This document shows positions 1 through 14,051 of a stretch of DNA of 64,000 nucleotides, in pieces; position 1 is the first letter of the stretch; the number at the start of each line of letters is the position of its first letter. The position numbers were made by a program, and so were the translations under genes. Under the pieces are notes generated by a model. The model was given only the letters and a program-made list of their open reading frames with translations, did not search any database and was not told the DNA's origin. The DNA is from Plumapathes pennacea (lineage: Eukaryota > Cnidaria > Anthozoa > Antipatharia > Myriopathidae), in contig OZ038463.1 in the NCBI GenBank assembly GCA_964036295.1, positions 10,035,274-10,099,273 of the forward strand, written 5' to 3'.

Positions 1-102
1 ACTGTGACACTCTTTACAATTTAATTTAAAATCTATTTTATTGATATCAGAGTTCTTGCAGTGTTGTTAATTGGCCATTGTATATAATTTTATATATTTT
101 AG

Positions 103-3100
103 ATATCTCAGCATGAAGGGAAAAGAGAAGCAGATTCATGCAGAACAGCAGGGAGTGTTCCGCACCAACTGTATTGACAATTTAGACAGGTAAGGTGTAC
201 ATCCTGTGTGTTTTTAAGCATAGTTTAATTTTGTCTTTAGTTTATTTATCTTTTGTTTGAACCAAGGTTATTTTTTTAACTGGTTTAAATTACGATTAGG
301 GAACTGGGGTTATAGCAAAGATATGACAAGTTCCATAGAGAGTGGGAAAAAAGAAGATGGAAAAGATGAAAGGGGGAGGGGTGTGGTGAAGTGGTGAGGT
401 AGGGTGTAGGGGATAAATTTGTTCTTTTTCTCTTTTTCTTTTCCCCATTCTGATTTTCAAACCACTTTGAAAAAGTTAAAATCACCTGTGGTATTTTTTT
501 AACCAGAATCTAATTTTTGAACCAAACAAAAAATTTCAAACTGCAATCCATGCAGACTTCATGCAACACCTCTTGGGGACAAATGTCACACGCAGACTCG
601 GTTGCCTCATGTGACATGCTTGTGCGACAGATCTGTAAATAAACCAATCACATGAATTTTATTTTTGGTCCCAGTGACGTGTCATGGGGACATGTCACCT
701 CATGTAACAGGGCCCTAACTTGTTCAACTTACCATCAGGTGGACTTTACGTATCTCTGTACCACATACAGTACATATAAGATACAATAAACTAAATAACT
801 GTATTTTATGGTTTCCTGTGCAGGACAAATGTTGTACAGAGTATGCTTGCTAGACGAAGTTTGCAGGCTCAATTTGAGGTACAGCACATGCTCCACATGG
901 AGCACCTTTGCGAGGTCCATTATACATAAAAAGAACGTCTGGTGGCATTGGATGAGAATCTCACTACCAATTATCATACAATCATGTGCCTCAAACAACA
1001 TGTGCTGTACAGTACATTAGTGTTATTATTATTTATATTATTATTACTATTACTATTATATTATTACTATTATTATTATTTGGATCTGTCAGTGCTGTAT
1101 GTGATTGGTGAAATCATTTCATGTAGAGCCAATCTCAAATTAGTTTTTTACAAGTTAGCTTGTTATTAACTATGAGGTCACCAGGTATTAGTTGGAAACT
1201 GAGATCCTCAGCTGGCACAACATGTTCTTTGTTTGTTGTATTTAATATAAGTTGTTTTAACTGTCTTATCTTTTATTTTGACAGGAGCATGGCATCCTTA
1301 GCATTGGAGAGAAGATAGAAAACCAGGTGGAGTTTGAGAAAGTTTTCAAGAATGGTACGGAAAAAATCACAACACTAAACTGCAGTTTTGTAAAAATGCC
1401 ATGAAAATTCTATGATCATCATAGAATTTTCATGAAATATAATATCACGACTGATGAAATTTTAGATTTATATTTTCATGGCTTTGTAGTAATGATATGA
1501 AATCCCATAATTGTTCCTGGGGGTGATGCATGTCCACATTCAAGCATTTTTTCTTGTATTTCTGATAGTAATAATGAAACTACTTTTTTAATACTTGCCA
1601 AAATGATCAATTAAAAAGAAAAAAGGAAAAAACAAACAAACAAACAAAAAAACAGCGCAGAAAAGTTACTGCACATTTATTTTTATCAAGACAGTGTTAA
1701 CCAGGCAGGTGTGTCTTTTTCACTTTTAGTTTGGGCAGACAATGCTGATAGTTGTTCAGTGCAGTATGCTGGTACAGGGGCTCTCAAGACAGATTTCACA
1801 AGGTATATTAGCTGAAAGTCATTTTATTTTATGATGCCATCTCATCTTTTGCTCCCAACAATAATAATTCATAATCTGTGTCATACATCATTCCACAGGA
1901 CTGGAAAACGTTCTGTTTTAGGTGCTTTGAAAGATGGTGTGAATTCTGCAATCAGATATTACAAAAACAACTTTGCAGATGGATTCAGGCAGGTAAGGAC
2001 AAATTATTGCTGTGGACAAAAAGAAATGCAAGAACCACTCTTGTGGCATGAGATTACAATGTTATTCCACCATGGGGGTGCTCAAAATCTTAGCCCTATT
2101 TTTGACAGGGCCCTGAAAACCATATATCATAGGCAATAGTGAGTGGTCCCCCTTCCCCCCTGTTCCCAGCCTCTACAGTTTTCCTCTTGTATTGAGATCA
2201 TAATTTTGACTCGTATGTTTTTGATCTGTTTCCAGGATTCCATTGATCTTTTTCTGGGGAACTATGTCGTTGATTCGAATGAGGGCATTACCAAGCCATC
2301 ACCATTAGTGATCACCAGAGACTGGAGATTCATGACTGTAAGTCCACTGGTGTGATCATACAATCAGTGTAGAATCAATGCAGGGGAGGGGGGGGGGGGG
2401 GGGGGGGGGGTACTCTTCAAAATTGTGGGTGGGAGTGTGCTGCTTGGGACTGAAAACCCTTACCCTATTTCAGACCAAAATTTGTGATTTTGGACCCTAT
2501 TTCAGACTAAATATCAAAATCTCTGACCCTATTCTAATTCTCAAAATTGATACCTTATTTCAGAATAAAAGGTTGAAAATAAAAGCCTTTGGGGAGGCAC
2601 ATACCTATATTCCCTGAGGATGTGGATATTCTTGTCACCACACACTGTGTTCACCAATGCACAAGGTTTTAAAACATATCACTTCTTTTTGTTTCCCCAG
2701 CTACCTATTATCCTACTGTTCGGCTTTTCAATGTTTATCATCAGTGTGCTGATTCCATCAAGTAAGTTGTGTGTAGTGTCTAGTCACTAGATGTTTAGTC
2801 TGGATATCTCTCCACTATAAACTTCTTTGAATATTTTGCTCTAGTTCCTGTAACTTGAAACCCTATTATTATTATATGACAACTATATAATAGTTGTATT
2901 ACCAATGTCAAAATGTTGACATACAAGGCTAATGATTTTGTGAATCTTTACTTCCATATTTATGCTGCAAGATGGCCATGTTCCAAAAAGAAAAAAATAC
3001 CTGTTTGCAATCAAACACCCCAGAGTTTTTTAGAATATCTTTTTATAAAATAATTTACTCATTTTACTTCCAACATTTTACAACCCCAACCCCAACCCCA

Positions 3101-3334
3101 TCCTGTTTCCATTGCCCCTCTCCTGACACCCCATCATTAGATTTAGAAAATACCTCTTAATTAACCTGATCGCTGTATTGTTCTTTTTCAGCTGACTATG
3201 GCGTACAGTTCCTGTATGTGTTGTTCTGGGGAGTTGCAGTACTTGTCACTCTGAATGTTGTAGTTTACTTTGGGAACGAGTATGTCGACAAACCAAAACT
3301 GGTCCAGATTCAAGAGAAAGATAAGCATGTCTGA
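103..3334 (+). CDS. SACM1L: SAC1-type phosphatidylinositol phosphatase, C-terminal half (5' part outside window)
   Basis: Eight exons can be read: 103-189, 824-878, 1285-1354, 1730-1802, 1899-1992, 2236-2337, 2701-2761 and 3192-3334, with phases that agree. The product matches the second half of SAC1, the ER/Golgi enzyme that dephosphorylates PtdIns4P. The first exon carries the catalytic CX5R motif, read as [10 protein letters not shown] and continuing into TNVVQ across the intron. Exons 3-6 carry conserved blocks such as [17 protein letters not shown] and [18 protein letters not shown]. The last two exons encode the two membrane segments ([12 protein letters not shown]... and [19 protein letters not shown]). 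The protein ends KDKHV, which fits the KxKxx COPI-retrieval pattern that also ends human SAC1. The usual Sac motif is CxDCLDR; here the second Cys is Asn. The 5' exons lie before position 1. Confidence 0.95.
2378..2620 (+). repeat. Poly-G tract plus ACCCTATTTCAGAC-type interspersed repeat
   Basis: A run of about 20 G is followed by three or four degenerate repeats of the motif ACCCTATTTCAGAC/ATTAAA, ending GGGGAGGCACATACCTAT. The same arrangement occurs at about 31200-31440 inside a PSMB5 intron, ending GGGGCGGCACATATTTAT. A short piece of the same head sequence (CATAATTTTGGGTGGGAGTG) is at 36678-36698. The copies share order and ends, so this is a dispersed repeat family rather than chance low complexity. 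It lies in a SACM1L intron. Confidence 0.65.
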
Positions 3335-5494
3335 CTAGAGAAGAACCTGCAGTACTTTTGGGCCTGATTCTGAGGTACATGATTGTGTGTTATTGTCATG
3401 TGCTTCATATGCATTATATATCAAGCCTAGAATTATTGTATCACCCCAGTCATTTTGAATATTTAAAGTGGATGAGGTCACAGAATATGACAGGAAATAT
3501 AGTGAGGAAAATTGTGAAAAGAAAATACTGACATTTTCTGAATACCGGATAAAAAGAAACTCAGGGTACAGTAAGTTACTAATTCCAACCCATTCTGATC
3601 ATATTATTTTATGGTTGGACATCATTAATTTTAGAGGCAACTGTACAACTTGACAAGAAAGGTTTCTTTGAAAATTTAATCCAAGAGTGATCAGAATCAA
3701 CTAGTCCTTTGATGTTATAAAATAAGCCAATAATACATAGTTTAGTATTAGAGAAAATGTCCATGTTGGTCTGGATGGCTTGATTTATGGGGTAAAGTCT
3801 GACAGAATATCAATAATTATATTCTTGACTCTGCACATTCTTTCTGTAAAGGGAGGATATTTTGTGGTTAAAATAATGTCGAGTCACCGGGGCTGTAGTC
3901 ACAAATCTTTTTGTATGAATGTCCGAGTACAAAAACAGTAAATGGTTACAAAAATAAGATGTTGTGCAACATTTCCTTTTCTGGATGTGAACTTTACACT
4001 GAATTGATATAGTAATACATAAGACTAGTCATCAGTGAACATAATTTGTCCATGCAAAGGTTTTGCAAATACAGCCCCATGCTACCCATATCACAAGGCA
4101 AGGCACAAGAAGCTAGTGGTGTCTAAAACAGTAACAAAAACAACAGAAACAGTGCCTTTCAGGGCAGTTATTTTGGCACTTACTCACTTTTAATGGTAAT
4201 ACTTTATCATAAAATCTTAATGTTATAATATTTTCTTCACTTTGGAGAAATATTGCTATTTTTCTCTAAGTCTAATCTATTGGCAGAATTGTTTTATAGT
4301 GAAGTAGTGGTTGTTGCTGCAGTCACAAGTGGACAAGGATTGACTGCATTTTTTACTTTTGTGGCACAAGGTTTACACAACAGAACTAAAAATACAGGCT
4401 AGCTACTGTATCAAAATATTACATCTGGGTGATATTCATTTCATCACATAATAATATCTCCAAACAGCATCCCTTTGATGTAAAATTTTGCATGATGGCC
4501 GGTCTTACCTTATAAATACAGAAAACTCCTGTATGGCTAATTTATTTGGGTACCTGGAAATATCTCTTGTAGGTGTTCTTATTTGGGGTAGTAATAAGAA
4601 TTCTAATATACTGTAGGTTGCTAGTCACAATACAGTAGTTGCTTTAGGTATAGTACAATACAGTGAAATAATAAATTGGAAAAAATGTCTACAACTGAAT
4701 AAAGAATCTAATACACAAATACAGGTAGTTTTGCTTTGTTTATTATTATTAATATTTGTTTATTGCTAACAATATTATTATTACAAATGAATCATGGCTA
4801 TTAAACATGACTGAATTGGAAAAACTGATAACCAGCTATTCAGCCTGACAAAACAAAGTTTACCATAATTTTTATACTTTGACAATAGAATTAATATTAC
4901 TGGATGGGTATACATGTGTTATGTTATGTTGTATGATTTTGTTATGTGTAGTGGCAACTGTTATTCAATCTATAAAAGCTAGTGTTGAGTGCTGTCAGTT
5001 GCACAGAACAAAAATATCCTCAAACTCTGATGTTTTGTTAATTATCACTGTGCTTGCCAATATACATCTCACTGTTTAAAATACAATAAATTTACAAGTT
5101 AACATGAAATATTATCAATGGCAAAAAACACTGGAAGAAATTAGGCATTGTGGGTGGTTACAATGCCAGTCTTTCACCATGCCGCCCAGGTTTGACTCCT
5201 GGATAGGGATCTGACCCTGGTGCTGTAAGTGGGAAAGACTTTGTTTCTGTCTGAGCTACAGTACCCTCCATCCTTGGCTGGGACACTAATAAAGCCATTG
5301 ACCTAGTATCTCAACCTTCACTGACTTTAAAGAACTCACACATTTCTTCATGCGAGCAGGGGAATCTCCCCAGTGCTGTGATCTGTCCTCTACCATATCA
5401 CTGATCAAATCATGTTTCAATGAGCTACATGCACATGATTAAATAAACTACATGAACTACCACTACAGTGGAGTACTCTTGTATTTTAGCAGAC
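3335..5494. other. 3' UTR of SACM1L and intergenic gap before NUDCD1
   Basis: No coding signal is visible on either strand. The stretch is AT-rich and probably begins with a long SACM1L 3' UTR. A good polyadenylation hexamer AATAAA lies at 4698-4703, followed by T/GT-rich sequence. Near the end (about 5130-5300) there is a weak tRNA-like segment. The genes are convergent, so this gap holds two 3' ends. Confidence 0.5.
5130..5300 (+). repeat. Possible tRNA-derived SINE fragment
   Basis: The segment contains a B-box-like string (AGGTTTGACTCCTGG; consensus GGTTCGANTCC) about 45 bases after a weak A-box-like string (GTGGGTGGTTACAATGC). It does not fold as a complete tRNA by eye, so a decayed SINE head is the better reading. 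Confidence is low. Confidence 0.3.
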
Positions 5495-7732
5495 TCAACA
5501 GTCTGAAACTTTAATAAAGTGCAAAGTTTGTGGTGTCAAAATGTAAACTCCTGAGTTGGAGGCTTGGAGACCAAGGATAGAGTTGTCTGAGCCTTCCAGT
5601 GTAACAACATGTTGATAAGCTACCTTGGAGTCCTCACTGGGTTGTCTGTAGATGTAAACATGTCTGGTATGATCACAGAGTACTGCATACTTCATGTCCG
5701 CTGAACAGCTTGAAAATTTGCGGTTTTCCTTTGAGGCTTGAACATATCCAAGAGCATTGAAGGTACCAACATGTGTCCATGTGAGTTTGCCATCTGATTG
5801 AACTTCTGGTTGCCACAACAAGGCGTCCACATCATGTCGCACGCTAAATATTGGAGGCAGTTGTGGCTTCACTGTAGCACTGAACAGCCATTGGTGACTG
5901 GCCAGGCAAACCTGATGGACAAAGATTCATGTCATATTACTGTACCTAAATAATATATGTGTATATGAATTAGGTGCTATCACATGATCCTGGCCTAGTA
6001 CCCAAACATTAGACATGTATTATTTTATTATAATATTATATATTATTTTATTATAATATAACTATTATTACCTACTGTAATTTTATACTGTACTGTAGGT
6101 CATAAAGCATTCACAACTCACTTTATGGGTGACTTCTCCTGTTCTTGTATCCAATCTGTAAACATACTCTGCATCCTCTGGAAATGCATCACATTCCTCC
6201 AGCTGCTGTGGGTCAAAAGCCATGTGACAGCGGTCTGGGTTCTGCAGATCAGGGGGAAAAAAACAAGTAGTACATTTTTAAACAAAATAATAAATTAATG
6301 TGAATAAATTATGAATTTGATTCAAGGACTTAACAACAGCCTGCAGTAGTTCTAAACAATAACAGAGTTAAAATTGCACACATTGTAATTTTAGTAATAT
6401 TCTATTTATAAGGATACCCTGTACATGTGTGCATTTCCAAAAGTTGAAAATATTGTAAGACTTGTTTGTACAGTATGACATCCTTGCAATAATATTATGC
6501 AATATTTATATTAAAAGACAGATTCAAAGAATATTGTGGTGCACAGATTTTACAATTATTAAACTGTGTGTCTTGTACCAGTTTATCTGATGTCAGATGT
6601 TCCAGGCGTTCATGAATTTCTTGGACTCTTTTGGCCTCTTCTCCCACAAGATCATAATGGCCTCTGTCATCGCCAAGAACCACACTGCTCCAGTGATGCT
6701 CACCAATCTGCTTTTGTAGATTCAACTCCAATCTGACAAGGGACATGCCAAGAAGGCAATTTGAGTTTACAAAACAACACAATACTGTGAGAAGCTACAG
6801 TGTAGATCTGTACTTAATATGGAAAATTTAAATTTGGAATCTTGGATTACGAATACATCAAACACAGATTTCGGACAACTGAAAGTGTGCTGGGACAACC
6901 AAATAATGTACAATGGTTGTCCCTTAGGGAATGTGTGGCTTTAAGAAAGATTTCTGCATGGGTGAAACCCATTGTTTCTTGCAGCAGCAGTAGACATACA
7001 GTAGGAAGTGTTGGGCAATCATACGATTGAATGGGACAACAAAATGACTTGTAACTCAAACCCTGAAAAACGAATCACTGTCAGTCCTATTGAATGATGG
7101 CCAAAGATTGTCCATAGTTGACCAAACTAAATTGCCCAATATAGCATGAACTCAAGAAAGAGATTTGTAATTTTCTCTATACTTAACTACAGCACTGAAA
7201 AGACATGGTTGTATATGCATGTGTACAATAGCTGACCAAAAAACATAAGGAGAAGTTATTTACATCCTCTCACTACTTGCAAAGCTATATTAACCATCTG
7301 CATTTCCTGAAGCATGGACTTATATCTCATGTACAGTATATACTCACATATCATCAGTGAATGTCCAAGTGCTTGCTTCTGAGTCAATTCTTGCAAACAG
7401 CTGTCCTCTCAGTAAAGTCTGTCCACCCACCAGTGATACATCGATGGAATCTGGTCTAATTTCACAGGAAAAATCCCCTTTCTGAGAGCCCACAGGCAGA
7501 TCAAATCTGACTGTCAAATCTTCTGCTGTTTGGGACCAGTGATAGACTACTTCAGCTGTTGCTTTCTCTTCCAGTTCTTGGATTGCTTCAGAACCTAGAG
7601 TTGTCTTTTCACTGTCTGAATGTAAATATTTTCAAGAGGTAGAACTGTAGAAGTCCCAATGTGACTAGTTTTCTAAATGGGGATTTTGCTATTAAACCTG
7701 TGTACTCCTGGGGAAGGGTGTCTGGTGCGAGA

Positions 7733-7770
<38 letters not shown>

Positions 7771-9503
7771 GGAGGGGACAGCAGAGTCAGCTATGTAGGG
7801 TAGAATTTTGCCTGATCAGATCACCCTTGTGACAACCAAACTAACATCTGGCCTATCCTATAAAATTGACATACTCAAAAAAATAAAATGAACTGTAAAT
7901 AATTTCAGAAGAAACAGATCTCAGGGGGAATCTTATACTTGTTTGAAGTGTACAGTATGTATCTGAGCTAGTGAGTTGTGACTAAGTATACAGTACAGTT
8001 TGCACTTTGAGCTGAAAATGTTTAACAAAATAATGTTTTACCTTTGACAAGATGAAAAGGTGTCTCGCTGGCAACCAAGATGGCTGCATTTCCAGGTTCT
8101 AGTGCAGCATACATGGGAGACCTGAGTCCCTTAAAATGCTGAATCATTTCACAGCTGCAGCTAATGCTTCCCAGGGATGAAACCTGTGAGAAGACAGCCA
8201 TGTCTAGAAGGACTGTATAAGACTCCTTAACATTGACATCTGTCCTTTTGTCCACAGTACTCAACAACAAGCAACTGATAGTTCCCGAGCTCTCCTCTTG
8301 CAAAGAATGTAAGATTATAAAAGGTCTATCGAACTGGTATGACAAGACTAATTTCCATTCCACACTAGTTCCAGTGGACCGACAGCCAGTGTGTATGATG
8401 TAGAGTTTCCCATTTCCATCTCCTAAACAAGCAAATGAGTCCGATGGAAAGGCCAAGGATGCATTCAGAGTTTCTTTATCTTTCTCAACTCCAGGGATTC
8501 TGTAAACACTTTTTATGGAATCCACACATTGTCCCTGTGGAGTCAAATTTTAGAGATGTAGCAAAAGTACATCAGGTACAACTGTAGAATCTTCTGTGAG
8601 GGACCAACCTTTGGTTTGGTTGCTAACAGGAGATGGCCACTTACAAGCTTTTCTCACCATAGGTCAGACCAAAGTGAGATCTAGCTTTGAGTCACACTCA
8701 GTATCAAATACTGCAGCTTTCTTGAGTGAAGCTGCCCCACCTATTGCTTTAAAAACTCAAGGGGAGGGGTGGTCTTTTCCCACTCCACATTCGAGAGGGA
8801 GGTGGTCTACCCCCACTGCAATCCATTCCACATATCCACTTAAAATATCCTTTGAAAACTTTAAAAATTTCAAAAAATGCAGGGTATTCTCTCATTTTCT
8901 TATGAAAGGTATGTGAAAGAGGTATCTTTTCTTTCAAGAAATGGAAAAAGAAAGGGCAAGGGTTTAGACCTAAGACTTTGTACTCAATGTAGTTATAAAT
9001 TCCCAAGGTGACATCTGGTTTTGGGGATACTGTAGGTTTGAGGTTTGGGATACTTTCTGTATTACAACTCAAAAGATGGGTGACCTTCTCCTGAGCCGTG
9101 TAAACGTGTTGCAACCAAAATCATGACTTTCAGCACGTGGTATAAAAAATCATGCATGTGAAGCTGCATAAAAATATTTTGAATCATAGCTGCTCGACTT
9201 CTGGAATAAAGATTATGTATTCCTACTTAAAACACTTACCTTCACAGTGGCTTCCTGTACTTTGTAGTTAGCATCCACAAAATAGACACGTTCCTCAAGT
9301 CCAGAACGCCATGAATCCCTGATCAAATGGTTGTAGTTTCCAAACGCACGAATGTGCTGGAGCGAAAATAAATCATCCCGAAGCGCAATATCGTTCACTC
9401 TTGACACTAACTTGCTCCGATCACAGGGAAGAGGGTCCGGAGATAGCTTATAACCCTCGAATTTCGGGTCTAAAAGCGAACGTTCCGGTCTGAGGGAATC
9501 CAT
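5495..9503 (-). CDS. NUDCD1: NudC domain-containing protein 1 (complete)
   Basis: Six exons give one frame of 577 codons (human about 583): 9240-9503, 8042-8534, 7348-7615, 6554-6732, 6122-6234 and 5495-5911. The start is the ATG at 9503; the N-terminus contains SLLDPKFEGYKLS, nearly identical to the vertebrate protein. Exons 1-2 and 5-6 make the beta-propeller-like part (GNGKLYIIHTG, YAALEPG, RHDVDALLWQP, TFNALGYVQASK, HVYIYRQP). Exons 3-4 form the CS/p23 domain (HWSQTAEDLTVRFDLP, DSEASTWTFTDD, EHLTSDKL). NUDCD1 is an HSP90 co-chaperone-type protein also linked to COPI and RNA-helicase clients. The exon 4/5 junction is the least certain; another AG eight bases earlier does not keep frame. 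The gene converges on SACM1L and diverges from the first tubulin gene. Confidence 0.96.
7732..7768 (+). repeat. (GT)n microsatellite in NUDCD1 intron
   Basis: A run of about 15 GT dinucleotides begins after GAGAGTGAGT and ends in GTGAGGGG. It lies inside the intron between NUDCD1 exons 2 and 3. Confidence 0.9.
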
Positions 9504-10618
9504 GAGTGCTTGGCCGGGAGGGCCTTGATACCATTACGTGTCTGGAGGTCTGGGAGTGAGTACCCTGCGAGCAGAACCTTCTTCACTCTCTACGAAGGCT
9601 CTGCTAGCAGGGTAGGAGTGAGTGAACGTCCGGATCATTTTGTCCCCGTGACGTTAAAACTTTCGACCGAATAATTCTCCTGATATGGGCTTTTAAATAT
9701 TCACAGAGCACATTATATGCACTTTCTTTTTTTTTTTTTTTTCTTTTTCTTTTTTTTTTGATGGGGGGTTGCTAGCTGTCGACCCAAAAGACCCAACAAA
9801 TTCCCCGACATATCCTTGGAAAATACTCTAAGAATGAGTGCCGCCGGGTTGCAGACTCCGAAAGCCGAATGTTTATTAGAAGAATCAAAAGTAATTAGGG
9901 CTTTTTTGTAAGCTAATGACTTATATATTAGGCGCAGTGATGGTCGGTCATGTAAACTACTAACAAACGTCACAATTTGTCTCCATACAAATTCTCTAGC
10001 GCCCAGTTTTGATGGGATTCTTGGCGATTTATATAAAGTAGGAGTTGGGAAAATTATAGAAGGAGTTCAGTTGGCAAGGAGTGATACTTGGGATTATGCA
10101 GGTGTCAATTTTGCTTGATGAGGTTAAAGCCTGTGATTTATGTCCAGATTTATGGCGATCCTTTCAAAATACAGGTTTTAACCGACCCCCTGTAGGTCTG
10201 TTTACTGGGAAAACTGACACCCCCACTGCGAGCAATTCGATTGAAAGCTATTTTTAATAGTTTTTATTTTTGTTTTTTTGTTGCATTATAACGATATGAT
10301 GATACAGTTGGCCACATCGAAGAGGCAGTGGAAATATTTGGCCCAAAAAACAGATGAGGTCGCTGTTCTATAATACCAATGCTCCAGCAAACAAAATTAT
10401 CCGTCGTCAAAACAAGTACCTCTTGTCTGTTTTCCCACGTGCTTTGAAAATGAATCGGATTTTCTATATTTGGATAACATCACTATGGTTACTGGATGAC
10501 GAAACAATAGCTGACGTTTGGACATAAAGCTTCCCAAACCGTCGAGTCACTCACTTTCAGTGTTGTCGCGCACAGGTGAAGTTTTTAGTCGGGTTTTTGT
10601 CATAAAATTCAGTACAAA
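9504..10618. promoter_or_regulatory. Divergent intergenic region between NUDCD1 and the first beta-tubulin
   Basis: About 1.1 kb separates two head-to-head start codons, so both promoters must lie here. It contains the palindrome at 9561-9614, two T-rich tracts at 9726-9757 and otherwise unremarkable sequence. No clear TATA box lies close to either ATG. No other gene is seen. Confidence 0.45.
9561..9614. repeat. Imperfect palindrome (21-bp arms, 12-bp loop) upstream of NUDCD1
   Basis: The left arm 9561-9581 begins TACCCTGCGAGCAGA. The right arm 9594-9614 ends TCTGCTAGCAGGGTA. The arms pair over 21 bp with two mismatches. It lies just 5' of the NUDCD1 start codon in the shared intergenic region. 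I recall the string TCTGCTAGCAGGGTA as recurrent in coral genomes, which suggests a miniature foldback element, but this needs a search. Confidence 0.6.
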
Positions 10619-12705
<2,087 letters not shown>

Positions 12706-13519
12706 AGGATTTGTCTACTCTGCACAGGATGTTATTATAAACAGTTTTAAAACACATGGACTGACCTTTTTTTGAACCTTGTAAAAAATCTGTATCATAC
12801 TGAGTTGCATTAAAGAAGTTGTAAAAACAATGTAATGTATTGAGTGCTTTGTGTGTGACAGCTCTCCAGGGTTTTTATTTCACTGTGCTAAAGCAGTAGC
12901 TTTCTGTGGAAGAACTGAGAAACAAAAGGGATGGTTGACAGTAAACATGCCAACCTCTGTGTAATATTCACAACATTTTCAACCAACCAGAAGCCAAAAG
13001 TACCTTGCAACATTGATTTTGCTTTGAAAAAGAACCATTCAACAGAGTAAGAAATCATCACTCTTGTTTACATCCCTGCATGCAGATGGTAAATGGGTTT
13101 TGCTTTCCTGATTGACGAAGAATACTGCCAAAGTAACTCATTTGGACCAATAAGAACCAAGCCAAGGAAGACATGGTGATCTGGTGTTGATTGGGCAATA
13201 CCATAAGCAATGCTCTTCCAATTCATGGGATTGAAGTCACATGATGTGGTCAGTCCAGGTGAACTCATGCCCAAAAGTGCATCCGATTGTACCTAGGACA
13301 GCAAAAATTGTTGGTGAATTGTATTCCCCTGTGGGGGAGGGGGGTAAGGGAATAAAATGCCCCCTTCTTCACTCATTATTACTTCCCTGCAATTCTGAGA
13401 ATCATGTATTGAATGGAAGAAGCACAAAAGCCAAATAAGAAATCTAATGGAAGATTGGTCTGGAAAAAGGCTGTTAAGTTCTGACAAACACGTGGTGACT
13501 GGTGAGAGTTGACATTTTC

Positions 13520-13560
<41 letters not shown>

Positions 13561-14051
13561 TGGACGGGTTGTCACTCCTCGTTTGGAAATTCATGCAAAA
13601 ACTACTGACAAGCCAAACAAAAAATAACAGGAAAATGTGTCATCCTTGTGGTTTGCACCATTTTTGTTGGATAACTACCTAAACAGAGGACATTTGGTCA
13701 CCATTACAATATTTATTGGTCGTGTGGCTGTTTGAATGGCCTGACCATGAATTAAACTGCAAAAATAAAAAGCAAAGTGCGGACATAATAAAGAAAAGCA
13801 AAATCCCGGTTATAATAACCTAAACGAAAGAGTTTTGTTCAGCGGAAGTGAAAATGACTTGCAAACGAGGCTTACCAACAGAAGTTTCTGGTTCCTGTAA
13901 AGCGACGAAGCTTGAAATAAATTATTGATCACTCGCTCCGCAGTTGGTGTTGATTTTATCAATAGCCAAGTTAGAGTGTCCTTATTTTCGGGGCAGAAAT
14001 GAGGTCCGACGTGAGGGTGGAAACTCGTCCAAATGTAGGCTTGATTTTGTG
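12706..14051. other. Spacer between tubulin copies 1 and 2
   Basis: It starts with the 3' UTR of copy 1, whose first ~60 bases (through AACAGTTTTAAAACACATG) are shared with the 3' UTR of the third tubulin gene. ATTAAA at 12809-12814 is the likely polyadenylation signal. A pure T run lies at about 13530-13555. No gene is visible. Confidence 0.5.

Noticed and set aside
6147..6242. NUDCD1 exon 5 starting at 6242
   Set aside because: That acceptor would shift the frame relative to exon 4; the AG giving exon 5 a start at 6234 keeps frame and yields the expected protein length.
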